A stretch of DNA of 64,000 bases from Opitutaceae bacterium (GTDB lineage Bacteria; Verrucomicrobiota; Verrucomicrobiia; Opitutales; Opitutaceae). Numbering within the stretch: position 1 is the first letter of the stretch; each line of letters begins with the position of its first letter. Shown here in pieces: positions 36,063 to 44,674 of the stretch. The notes under the pieces are model-generated. The model searched no databases and was not told the origin of the DNA. It worked only from the letters and a program-made list of their open reading frames with translations. The DNA lies in NCBI GenBank assembly GCA_028284385.1, contig JANQRT010000010.1:62001-126000 (forward strand). The letters are read 5' to 3'. Made by a program: the position numbers and the translations under genes.

Positions 36063-36911
36063 CTAGAATTCAATCGAAGCTTTCAGACCTCCGCCCCAAT
36101 CATAGGAATCGTCGGTTAATCCTACAACCAAATTGGCTCCGATTTCCCAGCCGCTTTCCAACTCGACCAACGCTCCAGGACCGAGATAAAGAGCGTGCCC
36201 GCTTTCCGTTTCGCCGTGACTACGCTCTTCCTCGTATTCGCCGGAAAGCTCCAGCAATACCGCTGCCGTTTCATTTACTCGCTGAGCGAGAGCGAAACCG
36301 TAGCTGTATTCGCGTTCATCGGCTATTTCGCCATCCTCAACGAGATTATTGGCGAATTCAAAACCAAGTTGGGAGTGGAAATGCAGGCCATAAGACAGCT
36401 GCTTGCTGCTGCCCAGAGACGCTTCCCAACCCCAGACTCCTCTACCCAAACCGTGGTCCTCATCCCCTGTGGGGGCGCTCGCTTCGATGGAAAGAGAAAG
36501 AGCTGGCAGGCTTTCGGATTCATGCAAAAGGAGAAAGGATAATCCTACCTCAATGTCGCCGATACCTGAATACGTTTCTTTTTCCTCTCCAGGTTCAGTA
36601 ACGGTAATGCGCTCGTAAGGCAAGACTAGCTCGAGAGATATAGTTTCACTCAATCCATATTCGATCTCCACTTCAGAGAAAAACAGATCTTCATCGACGA
36701 CTTCATCGTCCTCTTCGGCTGCCAGATCTCTAAACACGCCCGACTTGATAGCAACTTGCCACTCGCCTTCCTCCTCGAGGTAGGCGTCGTCGACTAGAAA
36801 AAGAAAATCGTGAGAGTATTCCTCTTCTTCATCGGCGAATAGGGCTCCTGAAGCAAGAGCCAGAGAGCAGGAAACGGAAGCGATGTACTTTAGATAGGGG
36901 TATGTTTTCAT
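36063..36911 (-). CDS. Outer-membrane beta-barrel protein, acidic N-terminus
   Basis: A 282-residue protein with a signal peptide (cleaved near ALFA, residue 26), then a run of acidic residues (DEEEEYSHDF). Alternating amphipathic strands follow, ending in GGGLKASIEF with the terminal Phe typical of outer-membrane barrels. Short strands such as EVEIEYGLSETISLELVLPY and GDIEVGLSFLLLHE resemble transporter-like barrel families that are annotated only generally. Its ATG lies one base after the stop of the hybrid histidine kinase, so the two are co-transcribed and may be functionally linked, for example a barrel whose cargo or state is sensed. Confidence 0.75.
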   Translation of the reverse strand: MKTYPYLKYIASVSCSLALASGALFADEEEEYSHDFLFLVDDAYLEEEGEWQVAIKSGVFRDLAAEEDDEVVDEDLFFSEVEIEYGLSETISLELVLPYERITVTEPGEEKETYSGIGDIEVGLSFLLLHESESLPALSLSIEASAPTGDEDHGLGRGVWGWEASLGSSKQLSYGLHFHSQLGFEFANNLVEDGEIADEREYSYGFALAQRVNETAAVLLELSGEYEEERSHGETESGHALYLGPGALVELESGWEIGANLVVGLTDDSYDWGGGLKASIEF

Positions 36912-36912
36912 C

Positions 36913-39636
36913 TTAATTAAGTTCAGTTTGAGTCTTGTCTTTGAAAATTCGTTCTAATTCTTTGGATACAGAGTCCATGTTGAGAGGTTTGGTGATGTAT
37001 CCATCGAGTTGATGGGCTAGACACTCTTCCCGGTAGCCATCGATGGCATGAGCAGTACAGGCAATGGCGACCGGCTGCTTCCGATCGGATTCCTTGATCA
37101 TCTCCCGAAGTCTTCGCGTCGCCTCGAATCCGTCCATCTGCGGCATTTGAATGTCCATCAAAACCACGTCGAACTCCTCTTTGCCTATCTCTTTCAAGGC
37201 TGACTCGCCACTACTGGCAGTGGTTACTATATGTCCTCCTTTTTTCAATACATGTTTGGCGACCTTGAGATTGATGGCATTGTCGTCGACCACCAGAACG
37301 TTGAGTCCCGCGTCTTTCGGCTCGCTCTTCAGCTCTTCGAAACGGGAATCGACATTCTTTTCGGAGGCGATAACTTCAAGAGGAAGGACTCTATCGATAT
37401 CCGCTGCGAAGATCGGCTTGTGAACTTGAAAGACGCGTGAATCGTCAAAGAGCCTCTCGTCATAGTCTTTCAGCTCCTCGGACTTGACGGTAACAATAAT
37501 CTTCTCCGCCTTGCTCTTCAGAATTTCGGCAAAGGCCTGGCTAGCCTGAGGAAGAAGATTCTTGAGAGCTACACCGTCGATCCACACGAGATCTCGTTCC
37601 GACGCTTTCTCGACGAATGGATCAAAGTCTTCAATGCTCATTTCAAACTCGGACTCGTATCCGCGGTGTTTAAGGAATCGCTCGACGACGTAGCCGACTG
37701 TCGGACTCTGCTCGACCACAAGGCAGCGTTTGGCCAAAGAACCTACCGATTTCGGCAATCTAGCGGCGCCCTTCGATTCCAGTTCTAGTTCGAAATAGAA
37801 GCAGCTTCCTCGATTCAACTGGCTTTCCAGTTTCAGCTCGGAGCCCATCATCTCCAGCAGCTTCACGCAAATGGGGACTCCTAAACCGGTGCCCTCCTGC
37901 TTTCGCGTAAGACTGCCATCGACTTGGCTGAAAGATTCGAATACGAGGTTGAAATCCTCCTTGGCGATACCCGTTCCGGTATCCATCACTTCGAAAAGCA
38001 ATTTCGATCGGTCTCCATCCACTCCTTTATTTCTGACCCGCAACGCTACTTCTCCATAATCGGTAAACTTGACCGCATTGCCTAACAGATTTATGAGCAC
38101 CTGTCGCAGACGAACCGGATCGTTCGTCACGCTAGAGGGAACATCGCTATCGATGTCCAGGACCAGTTCCAGCCCCTTCGCATGGGCATTGGTTGAAAAC
38201 ATGGAAATCGTTTCCTCCAGGAAAGGGTGAAGTGAAAAGGTCTCGGGACTGAGATCCATCTTCCCTGCCTCGATTTTCGAAAAATCCAGGATCTCGTTGA
38301 TCAGCTGCATCATGCTGTTAGACGCGGCGACAATCGTTCGCACAAAGGAGCTCTGCTCCTCATTCAAGCTCGTATCCATCAGGAGATCCGCCATAGCCAC
38401 CACCCCATTCATAGGAGTTCGAATTTCGTGGCTCACATTCGTCAAAAACTGGGTCTTCAAGTCGTTGGCCTTCTCGGCAGCCACCTTGGCGTTCTTAAGA
38501 GCTCTCTGACTTTCTCGAAACGCTCGCATGTCCTGCAGGACCACTACAGAATCTGTATCCTCATTCTGGTGACGGACTTTCGTTAGAATGACGCTAAAGG
38601 GAATCGTGGTGTCGTCAGATCGCTTGAAGTCGAGTTCTCGAATGGCAAAGGAATTGCCTTCGCTATCGTTGTGGAAAGTCCGCTCCAAGGGTTCCTCAGT
38701 CAGAGTATCAAATTGCCGACCCCTTAAATCCGCTTCCTCGAATCCAAGGAGATCGAGAATCTTGCGATTCATTCGATTGATCCGACCTTCGTTATCGAGC
38801 ACGAATATCCCATTACCCATCGAATCGATGATGCGATCAACCAGATCGCGAGACATCATGGTCTCTTTAAGATGGTCGCTCATCACATTGAACGAATGGG
38901 CGAGACGACCCAGATCGTTAGAGCTTTTGTAATTTATGTTGAAGTCGAAATTCCCTTTTCGAATTTCGTCAGTGGCTTTAGCAAGGAGCCCAATCGGTTT
39001 GCCTAATCCAAATCCCAGGATCACCGCCGTTGCCATAAGAAAAATGCCAGCCAGGATGGTCACGTATTTGACGGCGTTGGCGGAAAATGTCTGCATTTTC
39101 TCGATTTCCGCAAAGGCGGTCATAAACTCGTCACGAGCGTCGTCATACAGTTCCTCGATAGGTTCTATAACCTCCTTATCGAGATCGGTCTGAAAATCGC
39201 TAAGACTGTAACCTGTATCCAATCTTTGGGCCCATTTCTCCTCGATACTGGTAATAGCCAGCTCCAGATCTTCGATAGCCTCTAGCTCGTCTTCCTCTCC
39301 TTCTGCCTCTTCTTCCTCGTCGTTCTCCTGCGCAAGCTCCTCGCCTATCTCAGTAGCTTCTTCGAGATACTCGAGCTGCTCCTTTAGTTTGGCTAGGGAA
39401 ATAGCGATAATCTCGTTTTCATTAGCGCCTTCCGACAGGTTTTCAGCCAGAAGGTACATGTCCTGAGCCCTAGAGTTTAGCCGGTCCGTCAGCTGCTGCT
39501 CCATCAGGTTGCTGCTCATCACCTTTTTAAAAGCGTAGTTCACCTGGCTACTCAGAAAGTAGAAGAAAACGGAGACGGATGAGATCAGAAGTATCGTCGC
39601 TCCAAAACCAATATAGATCTGTTTTTTGAGGGTCAT
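36913..39636 (-). CDS. Hybrid histidine kinase with acidic periplasmic sensor, HAMP, PAS and two receiver domains
   Basis: A 907-residue membrane kinase. TM1 spans about 7-28, a helical periplasmic sensor about 29-190, and TM2 about 193-213. HAMP (214-266) and PAS (about 272-385, LDNEGRINRMN) follow. HisKA has H403 in VSHEIRTPMNG, and HATPase (about 510-625) has the usual N and G boxes (LLGNAVKFT, DTGTGIAKE, GTGLGVPI). A degenerate receiver (about 640-760) precedes a functional receiver with D828 in VVLMDIQMPQMDG and KP near 887. The sensor contains a striking Glu/Asp-rich stretch at 92-125. There is no output domain. The next gene, one base downstream, encodes an outer-membrane barrel. Confidence 0.93.
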   Translation of the reverse strand: MTLKKQIYIGFGATILLISSVSVFFYFLSSQVNYAFKKVMSSNLMEQQLTDRLNSRAQDMYLLAENLSEGANENEIIAISLAKLKEQLEYLEEATEIGEELAQENDEEEEAEGEEDELEAIEDLELAITSIEEKWAQRLDTGYSLSDFQTDLDKEVIEPIEELYDDARDEFMTAFAEIEKMQTFSANAVKYVTILAGIFLMATAVILGFGLGKPIGLLAKATDEIRKGNFDFNINYKSSNDLGRLAHSFNVMSDHLKETMMSRDLVDRIIDSMGNGIFVLDNEGRINRMNRKILDLLGFEEADLRGRQFDTLTEEPLERTFHNDSEGNSFAIRELDFKRSDDTTIPFSVILTKVRHQNEDTDSVVVLQDMRAFRESQRALKNAKVAAEKANDLKTQFLTNVSHEIRTPMNGVVAMADLLMDTSLNEEQSSFVRTIVAASNSMMQLINEILDFSKIEAGKMDLSPETFSLHPFLEETISMFSTNAHAKGLELVLDIDSDVPSSVTNDPVRLRQVLINLLGNAVKFTDYGEVALRVRNKGVDGDRSKLLFEVMDTGTGIAKEDFNLVFESFSQVDGSLTRKQEGTGLGVPICVKLLEMMGSELKLESQLNRGSCFYFELELESKGAARLPKSVGSLAKRCLVVEQSPTVGYVVERFLKHRGYESEFEMSIEDFDPFVEKASERDLVWIDGVALKNLLPQASQAFAEILKSKAEKIIVTVKSEELKDYDERLFDDSRVFQVHKPIFAADIDRVLPLEVIASEKNVDSRFEELKSEPKDAGLNVLVVDDNAINLKVAKHVLKKGGHIVTTASSGESALKEIGKEEFDVVLMDIQMPQMDGFEATRRLREMIKESDRKQPVAIACTAHAIDGYREECLAHQLDGYITKPLNMDSVSKELERIFKDKTQTELN

Positions 39637-40063
39637 GGTGGGGAAATCGAGTGGAAGGCAAATCCATCCGAATTTAGGTCGTCTCCCACCTTCTTCGACC
39701 TATGGATTCCAATCTTAAAGACCCGTGGCTCCTAGAAAATGGCCCAAAGGTTAAACATCCATTACTAGGCCTAGAGTGTAATGGTTCCTACCCAACTTTT
39801 TCCGCTATAAAGAAGCGTTTCCTAAAAGGGATTTTATACGAAAGCTCAAAAACTTTAAAAAAAGGCTCTCATAATCATAAACTTAGGAAAAAGCGGCAAC
39901 CAGTCCCGTCACCCTAGAAGGCTTTGAGTAAATGAGTCTAAACTACTTGTCGGAAAGCCCTTCCAGCCAATCGCTGGCGAGCGTTAAAAGCTGAATAGCA
40001 ATGAGGGACTTGCTCGGACGGATCTAGTCTACACAAGATCCGTTTAGCCGAAACCTAGTAAAT
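39637..40063. other. Intergenic region between kinase and thioredoxin genes
   Basis: This 427-bp stretch holds no convincing gene. A plus-strand 71-codon frame (39702-39917) has no family resemblance and an odd Lys-rich composition. Part of the region is AT-rich with A- and T-runs (39825-39890) and may hold the kinase promoter, read leftward. A stem-loop near its right end is listed separately. Confidence 0.5.
40018..40043 (-). terminator. Candidate terminator stem after the thioredoxin gene
   Basis: Perfect 8-bp arms ACGGATCT (40018-40025) and AGATCCGT (40036-40043) around a 10-base loop, starting 20 bp beyond the stop of the minus-strand thioredoxin gene. There is no T-run, so it is a likely stem-loop but an uncertain terminator. 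Confidence 0.4.
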
Positions 40064-40645
40064 CTAATCGCCAGGTTGTACTGCCAAATCGGTCGGCTCT
40101 TGAGGAGGATTGGCTTGGACAAGGGCTACGCCCTCGGCCTGGTTGCGATAGAAATTCGCTCCTCGGTAGCCGTAATTGGTGTGAATGACCTCCCATTGCT
40201 GGTAGTTCGCCCCCGCTACGCCATTAACCACAGCGAAATGCGGAACGTAGCCTTGGCCGAATTGAGACCAAGCCGCTCCCGAATCCAACGCCACTATCTG
40301 CAGGCCGGAATTCTGCACAAAGGAATTCACTGCCCCCGTATTGCTGTTATCGATACTAACGGCCAGAACCACGACAGGAAGCCCGTTGGCGGTGCCGCCA
40401 AGGTTTTCATAGTACTGGGCCACACCCGTCTCCAGCTCGGGAGATGAAGTCTGACAGGGACCGCACCAATAGGCGAAAAAGTCGAGCACGATAACGTGGC
40501 CTTCGAAATCGTGAAGCGAAACGTTTCCTCCACCGTGTTTGGGAAGAGTGAAATTCGAGACGATGTCTCCATCTTGCAGTTGGGCAAACCCCATAAGGAT
40601 AGCAATGGAATGAATCCAAAATACGAATACTATTTTCTTAGTCAT
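40064..40645 (-). CDS. Exported TlpA/ResA-like thioredoxin-fold protein
   Basis: A 193-residue periplasmic thiol-redox protein. A signal peptide or N-terminal anchor (about 1-21) precedes DFTLPKH-like opening strands and the active site WCGPC (C61, C64) in LDFFAYWCGPCQTSSPELE. The fold continues through VVVLAVSIDN, and the cis-Pro region appears at GQGYVPHFAVV. The C-terminus (LAVQPGD) is short. The gene starts 6 bp after the stop of the thioredoxin-barrel gene and is the third gene of a DUF4266-like lipoprotein operon. It probably reduces or isomerises disulfides of partner envelope proteins. Confidence 0.88.
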   Translation of the reverse strand: MTKKIVFVFWIHSIAILMGFAQLQDGDIVSNFTLPKHGGGNVSLHDFEGHVIVLDFFAYWCGPCQTSSPELETGVAQYYENLGGTANGLPVVVLAVSIDNSNTGAVNSFVQNSGLQIVALDSGAAWSQFGQGYVPHFAVVNGVAGANYQQWEVIHTNYGYRGANFYRNQAEGVALVQANPPQEPTDLAVQPGD

Positions 40646-40651
40646 GGATAG

Positions 40652-42280
40652 TTAGAATGCGTACGAGCCAGACCAGCGAAGAACGCTCCATCGTCGGTCT
40701 TGGTACAGGTTTTCGAACTGGAATGAAATTGGGGGCAAGGCGTCGTAATCGGATCGATACCTGCCTGCTAGGAGTTTAAAGGCCAGGCGTTCCCCGGACC
40801 ATGAAAGCCCCATTCCATACTGAGTCGTCTCCAGTGCAGGAGCGGCTGTAGAGAGGATCAGTGGATCGACGATTTCTCCACTATCATCGTACCTGCGACC
40901 CGCAAGGCTAAGCAGAAAACCTCCAGCCAAGTTCCGCTCGATAGCGACTCCTAGATGCCTCGAGTCGAAGGCTGACGATTCCCTGGTCAATCCCAGGCTT
41001 CCCTTAATGGTCAGGGACTCGGTAGCTGCGTAGTTAAGGTCGCATTGATAAGAAAAGCGAAGATCCCGTTCAGTGGTGTCGGCGATTTGAAGCTGCTGCT
41101 TCATACGAAGACGAGGCGAAAGAAGATTTTCCGACGAAGCCCTTACGAATGCGGTATCCACTTCGCTAAGACCACGCGTGAGCGGTTGAAAAGGAGCCGC
41201 TTCGTAAGCGGGCGAGATTCGGTCGAACTGAAATCCAGTCACCACCTCCAGCAAAGCCGTTGCAGGCAAGTATTCGTAACGGCCGCCTAAGGAGATAGAG
41301 TGGCCTTTCGGATCACCTTCCTGGTAGCCCTCCACAGGTTCAAACTGCTGGCGGTAGAATTCATCCAGCCAAACGGATCGGAAATCCGTGAAGCCGTCGT
41401 AGATGCTGAGCGAGTAGAGAAAACTCAGCCGAGGATTGTGGATACGCTCTAGGTTTAACGATACTTGATCCGACGACTCGGAACGAGACGCTCCTTGACC
41501 GACTAGATCCCTGGAAGAGGGAGTATAATCGATAGCTGAACGATTACGTGAAATCGAGAAAGCGCTAACCCATTGCAAACCATTCCACTCTGTCGCTAAG
41601 AGCGTATTGTCGATCTGGATATCCGATGATGAAAATCGCTCGAATGTTCCAACCGCCTCGATACCAATTGAATTCCTTGCTATCTCCCCATCCAGAGAGC
41701 TGTTTCGAGCATAGCTTTTCGCCGGCCTTCGATTCTGGTCAGCATCCGACTTGTTCGACGCATATCCGCTTTGCTCTCTCGTAAGATGATAATCAATACG
41801 CTGAGCTAGAGAAGAAACTCCGGGAAAAGTCTCGTACCAGTCCAGGATCAGAATGCGATCATCCTCCACTCTAGCCAGAGCGACGAGAGGCAGGGAATAG
41901 ACTCCGAGCTTGTCGCTTAAAGAATGGTCCTCATCGAAATAGGCTTTCTCGATGCCCGCCTTTTCCATGAAACGGATCGTTTTTTCAGGCTTTCGTGTTT
42001 CGACGTTTATTGGAATCACACGGATGCCGCTCTCTTTCTCCCACTGCGAAAGCTCCTGAGAGACAGTCAAGCAGGGGCCGCACCAGTGAGCAAAGAAATC
42101 GAGGATCAAGACTTCGCCATCGGAAATCCTCTCGATCGAGTCTCCTTCAGGCCAGACTTTTAGAGAACGGATTTCATCCCCAATCTCCGGATACGAGTTC
42201 GAGGCGACAAGCGCTTCCCAGCGAAGGCACAGGATCAGAATCAGGCCAAGTCCTAGACGTATTAACGACATGCGATGCAT
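40652..42280 (-). CDS. Fusion of thioredoxin domain with predicted outer-membrane beta-barrel
   Basis: A 542-residue protein. The N-terminus is a signal peptide (MHRMSLIRLGLGLILILCLR; a start at Met4 is also possible). Residues about 30-170 are a TlpA-like thioredoxin fold with WCGPC (C67, C70) and the cis-Pro segment VYSLPLVALARV. A polar linker (about 172-200, KSDADQNRRPAKSYARNSS) leads into about 340 residues of alternating strands (for example EWNGLQWVSAFSISRNRSAI) ending RWSGSYAF with terminal Phe, as in outer-membrane barrels and reminiscent of DUF3570. A thiol-redox domain on an outer-membrane barrel is unusual. It overlaps the DUF4266-like gene by 19 bp. Confidence 0.8.
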   Translation of the reverse strand: MHRMSLIRLGLGLILILCLRWEALVASNSYPEIGDEIRSLKVWPEGDSIERISDGEVLILDFFAHWCGPCLTVSQELSQWEKESGIRVIPINVETRKPEKTIRFMEKAGIEKAYFDEDHSLSDKLGVYSLPLVALARVEDDRILILDWYETFPGVSSLAQRIDYHLTREQSGYASNKSDADQNRRPAKSYARNSSLDGEIARNSIGIEAVGTFERFSSSDIQIDNTLLATEWNGLQWVSAFSISRNRSAIDYTPSSRDLVGQGASRSESSDQVSLNLERIHNPRLSFLYSLSIYDGFTDFRSVWLDEFYRQQFEPVEGYQEGDPKGHSISLGGRYEYLPATALLEVVTGFQFDRISPAYEAAPFQPLTRGLSEVDTAFVRASSENLLSPRLRMKQQLQIADTTERDLRFSYQCDLNYAATESLTIKGSLGLTRESSAFDSRHLGVAIERNLAGGFLLSLAGRRYDDSGEIVDPLILSTAAPALETTQYGMGLSWSGERLAFKLLAGRYRSDYDALPPISFQFENLYQDRRWSVLRWSGSYAF

Positions 42281-42534
42281 CCTGCGGCTTGACCTCCGTT
42301 TCCGATTCCAGAACCCGGTTCGATTTGAGAAATTACAGAGCTATCGAATGCGCCGCCCAAGGATTCGCCAAATGCCATATTCGGCTTTGTCGCCAATCCT
42401 TGTTCATGGATAGGAATGGTGGAACAGCCCCCCAGGAAATTGGCCCATAGAAGCATAGCGAGAATGGCTATTCGCCAAAACCTGGATTGATGACCTTCAC
42501 CTATTCGACTGAACCAGAATTTCATGACACTCAA
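42262..42534 (-). CDS. Small DUF4266-like lipoprotein
   Basis: A 90-residue lipoprotein precursor with lipobox FLGGC (C37); Met4 is an alternative start. The mature 54 residues read as a DUF4266-type peptide: an Ala-Lys-Pro-Asn-Met-like block (LATKPNMAFGES) in the middle and a Gly-rich, cysteine-containing end (GSGIGNGGQAAGCIACR), matching the family's Gly-rich C-terminus with CxC-type cysteines. DUF4266 genes are commonly found with thioredoxin-like and DUF3570 barrel genes, exactly the neighbours here. The molecular function is not known. It is the first gene of the operon; its end overlaps the next gene by 19 bp. Confidence 0.72.
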   Translation of the reverse strand: MSVMKFWFSRIGEGHQSRFWRIAILAMLLWANFLGGCSTIPIHEQGLATKPNMAFGESLGGAFDSSVISQIEPGSGIGNGGQAAGCIACR

Positions 42535-42853
42535 CCTATCGCCTTTTGATGGGCGTCACAAAAGCGATTTCCAAGAGATAACAGGACCGGTAGGCGCAAT
42601 AAGTCTCCGTCCTAGTTTAAGTCACCTAAGAACCGTATTCGCTATCTACTTATGGGTAGGGAGAAAGTCCATGCTCCCGATGCTGAAGCCAGCGTTCCTT
42701 GCTCGGCAATGTTGGAGAATGAAAATTCAGAATCGCCTCGCAAAGCCGGAACCACTATTCGGATAAGCAGGAGCGCCTCTCGCGTAAGGATTCGGAATTT
42801 CATGGAGGAATGCCGCATTAAGCGGCGTAACGTTCAACCTACTTACCCTCTTC
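42535..42853. promoter_or_regulatory. Divergent promoter region, DUF4266-like operon and PQQ-propeller gene
   Basis: A 319-bp gap between divergent genes. A small perfect hairpin GCCGC/GCGGC with loop ATTAA (42812-42826) lies 28 bp before the plus-strand ATG. CGCC/GGCG arms occur near 42540-42556 just before the lipoprotein ATG. No riboswitch or recognised operator was seen. Confidence 0.35.
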
Positions 42854-44653
42854 ATGAAAGCGCAAAAGATCTCTATCCTGTTACTTATCAAACGCGACCT
42901 AATCGGGTCGGTTTTCGCCTTTGTCGGTCTCTTCCTGTCGATTCCTCCCGCCCAGTCGATCGATCAGCCGAAAACCAAATGGCGTTATAAAACACAAGGT
43001 CCGATTCGAGGCTCATCAATAGTATTCGAAAACGGCGTATACTTCGGAAGCGCCGATGGGGCTATCTATGCCCTCGATCTGGCAAACGGCTCTCTTAAAT
43101 GGAAATACCAGACGAGAGGCTCGATCGCCGGAGCGCCAGCTGTCACGAACAATGCCGTCTACGGGACCGGCAGGGACGACACTGCCTATGCAATCGATCG
43201 ATCAACGGGAAAACTGCTGTGGGAATTCGAGATGGAGCCGGCAACCATCGAAAGAACCGTATGGGAATACTATACAGCATCTCCGGTTGTTGCGTCGCAA
43301 GGTCTTCTTGTTCCCTCGGCCAACGGTTCCCTGTATTCAATCGACGCCTACTCAGGAAAGCTTCGCTGGAAATTTGAAACGGAAGGTCGACTGAGAGCAA
43401 CGCCACTCGTCGCGAACAAAGTGATCTATCAGCCAAGCTTCGATGGATATGTCTACGCCCTCTCGGAGAAGACGGGAGAACTCCTATGGAAGTTTGAAAT
43501 TCACGGCGTCACGGAAAAAAGACGCCCGTTCGTTCGTAAAGCCATTTTCACCGAGCCGATCCTGCGAGACAATCTCCTCATCTTCGGGGCACGCGATTCT
43601 AGAGTCTATGCCGTCGATATCAACACCCACGAAAAGGTGTGGAGCTTTCGCTATGAAAACGATAACACATGGGTCATGGCCGTCAATGCAGACGACGATA
43701 CGGTCTATGTAGGATGGTCGACCAATAATAAGCAGTGCGCTTTAGATCTGAATACAGGCCAACAGAAATGGGAGCGAATTGTCGATTCCCATTCCTATGC
43801 GACTCCGCTTCCGGTAGAGGAAGCGGTTTATTTCGGGTCGGCGAATGGAAATCTCTACTGCCTCGACAAGGCTACCGGAGAAGCCAAGTGGGCCTATGAA
43901 CTGAACGATGAAATCTATTCCGCGCCTATCCAGAACGCGGATACCATTCTTGTTGGCTGCGACAATGGCTTTTTCTACGCCATAGAGAATGGCGAATTGC
44001 CACAAAAAGCGGTCTACCAGCCATCCGAAACCAAGGGTAACTTCTCTGTCTTCAACAAAGACGCCAAGATAACGCGTCATCTTATCGACAAGGGTTTTGC
44101 CCAAATCAGTTCCCCGTCTGGCCTTCAGGAGTTCATCCAGAATAGGATCGACGATAGTAAACCAAGTGTCGTCGTATTCGCTCACACATACATTCCAAAC
44201 CATCTGATGGGCGAGAATCCTGCTACTGGTCTCATTCGCCAATATCTGGATACAGGCGGAAAAATCGTCTGGCTCGATGGCCCTCCCAATCAATTCCTGT
44301 TCAATGAAGAAGGAACGTTCGAGAAAAGAGACCTTTCCATACCGTCCAGACTCTTGGACATGGAGTTCTCGAAATCTATCGACAACGCGACCTATCGAAG
44401 CGAGGCGACGCGAGAGGGATTAAACTGGGGCATGCCGCTATGGATAAAATCCGGTTATCTGTCAGGAATCCCACAAGAAGGACTCATCCCTTTCTGCAAA
44501 GACGAGTACGGACGCATCGGAGCTTGGATGAAGACCTTCAATGATCGTCTCGGATCCGGCTTTATCGCTATTACGGCCCAGCCTCCCAACACGCCTATTC
44601 GTAACAAAGATCTGGAGCTCATACATAGCTTCGCCGTTCACGGATTGGAATAG
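42854..44653 (+). CDS. PQQ-like beta-propeller protein with extra C-terminal domain, exported
   Basis: A 599-residue protein. The N-terminus has a hydrophobic signal segment ending near PPAQS (about residue 36). Residues about 40-385 form a PQQ-like propeller of six to eight repeats, each with a YALDLANGSLKWKY-like strand (also SIDAYSGKLRWKF, CLDKATGEAKWAY). Such propellers are often scaffolds (BamB-type) rather than enzymes. Residues about 400-599 form a second domain with VVVFAHTYIPNHLMG and GGKIVWLDGPP. That resembles ThuA/GATase-like folds used for ligand binding, but no firm family match can be made. It is divergent from the DUF4266-like operon. Confidence 0.8.
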   Translation: MKAQKISILLLIKRDLIGSVFAFVGLFLSIPPAQSIDQPKTKWRYKTQGPIRGSSIVFENGVYFGSADGAIYALDLANGSLKWKYQTRGSIAGAPAVTNNAVYGTGRDDTAYAIDRSTGKLLWEFEMEPATIERTVWEYYTASPVVASQGLLVPSANGSLYSIDAYSGKLRWKFETEGRLRATPLVANKVIYQPSFDGYVYALSEKTGELLWKFEIHGVTEKRRPFVRKAIFTEPILRDNLLIFGARDSRVYAVDINTHEKVWSFRYENDNTWVMAVNADDDTVYVGWSTNNKQCALDLNTGQQKWERIVDSHSYATPLPVEEAVYFGSANGNLYCLDKATGEAKWAYELNDEIYSAPIQNADTILVGCDNGFFYAIENGELPQKAVYQPSETKGNFSVFNKDAKITRHLIDKGFAQISSPSGLQEFIQNRIDDSKPSVVVFAHTYIPNHLMGENPATGLIRQYLDTGGKIVWLDGPPNQFLFNEEGTFEKRDLSIPSRLLDMEFSKSIDNATYRSEATREGLNWGMPLWIKSGYLSGIPQEGLIPFCKDEYGRIGAWMKTFNDRLGSGFIAITAQPPNTPIRNKDLELIHSFAVHGLE

Positions 44654-44674
44654 CCAGGACAAGTCCAACGAAAA

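Noticed and set aside
39702..39917. 71-codon plus-strand ORF between the kinase and thioredoxin genes
   Set aside because: No family resemblance, no clear RBS, Lys-rich random-looking sequence in an AT-rich promoter-like region.
39880..39990. Possible riboswitch-like G/C-rich block before the kinase
   Set aside because: Neither strand shows the core motifs of c-di-GMP, cobalamin, SAM or TPP riboswitches.
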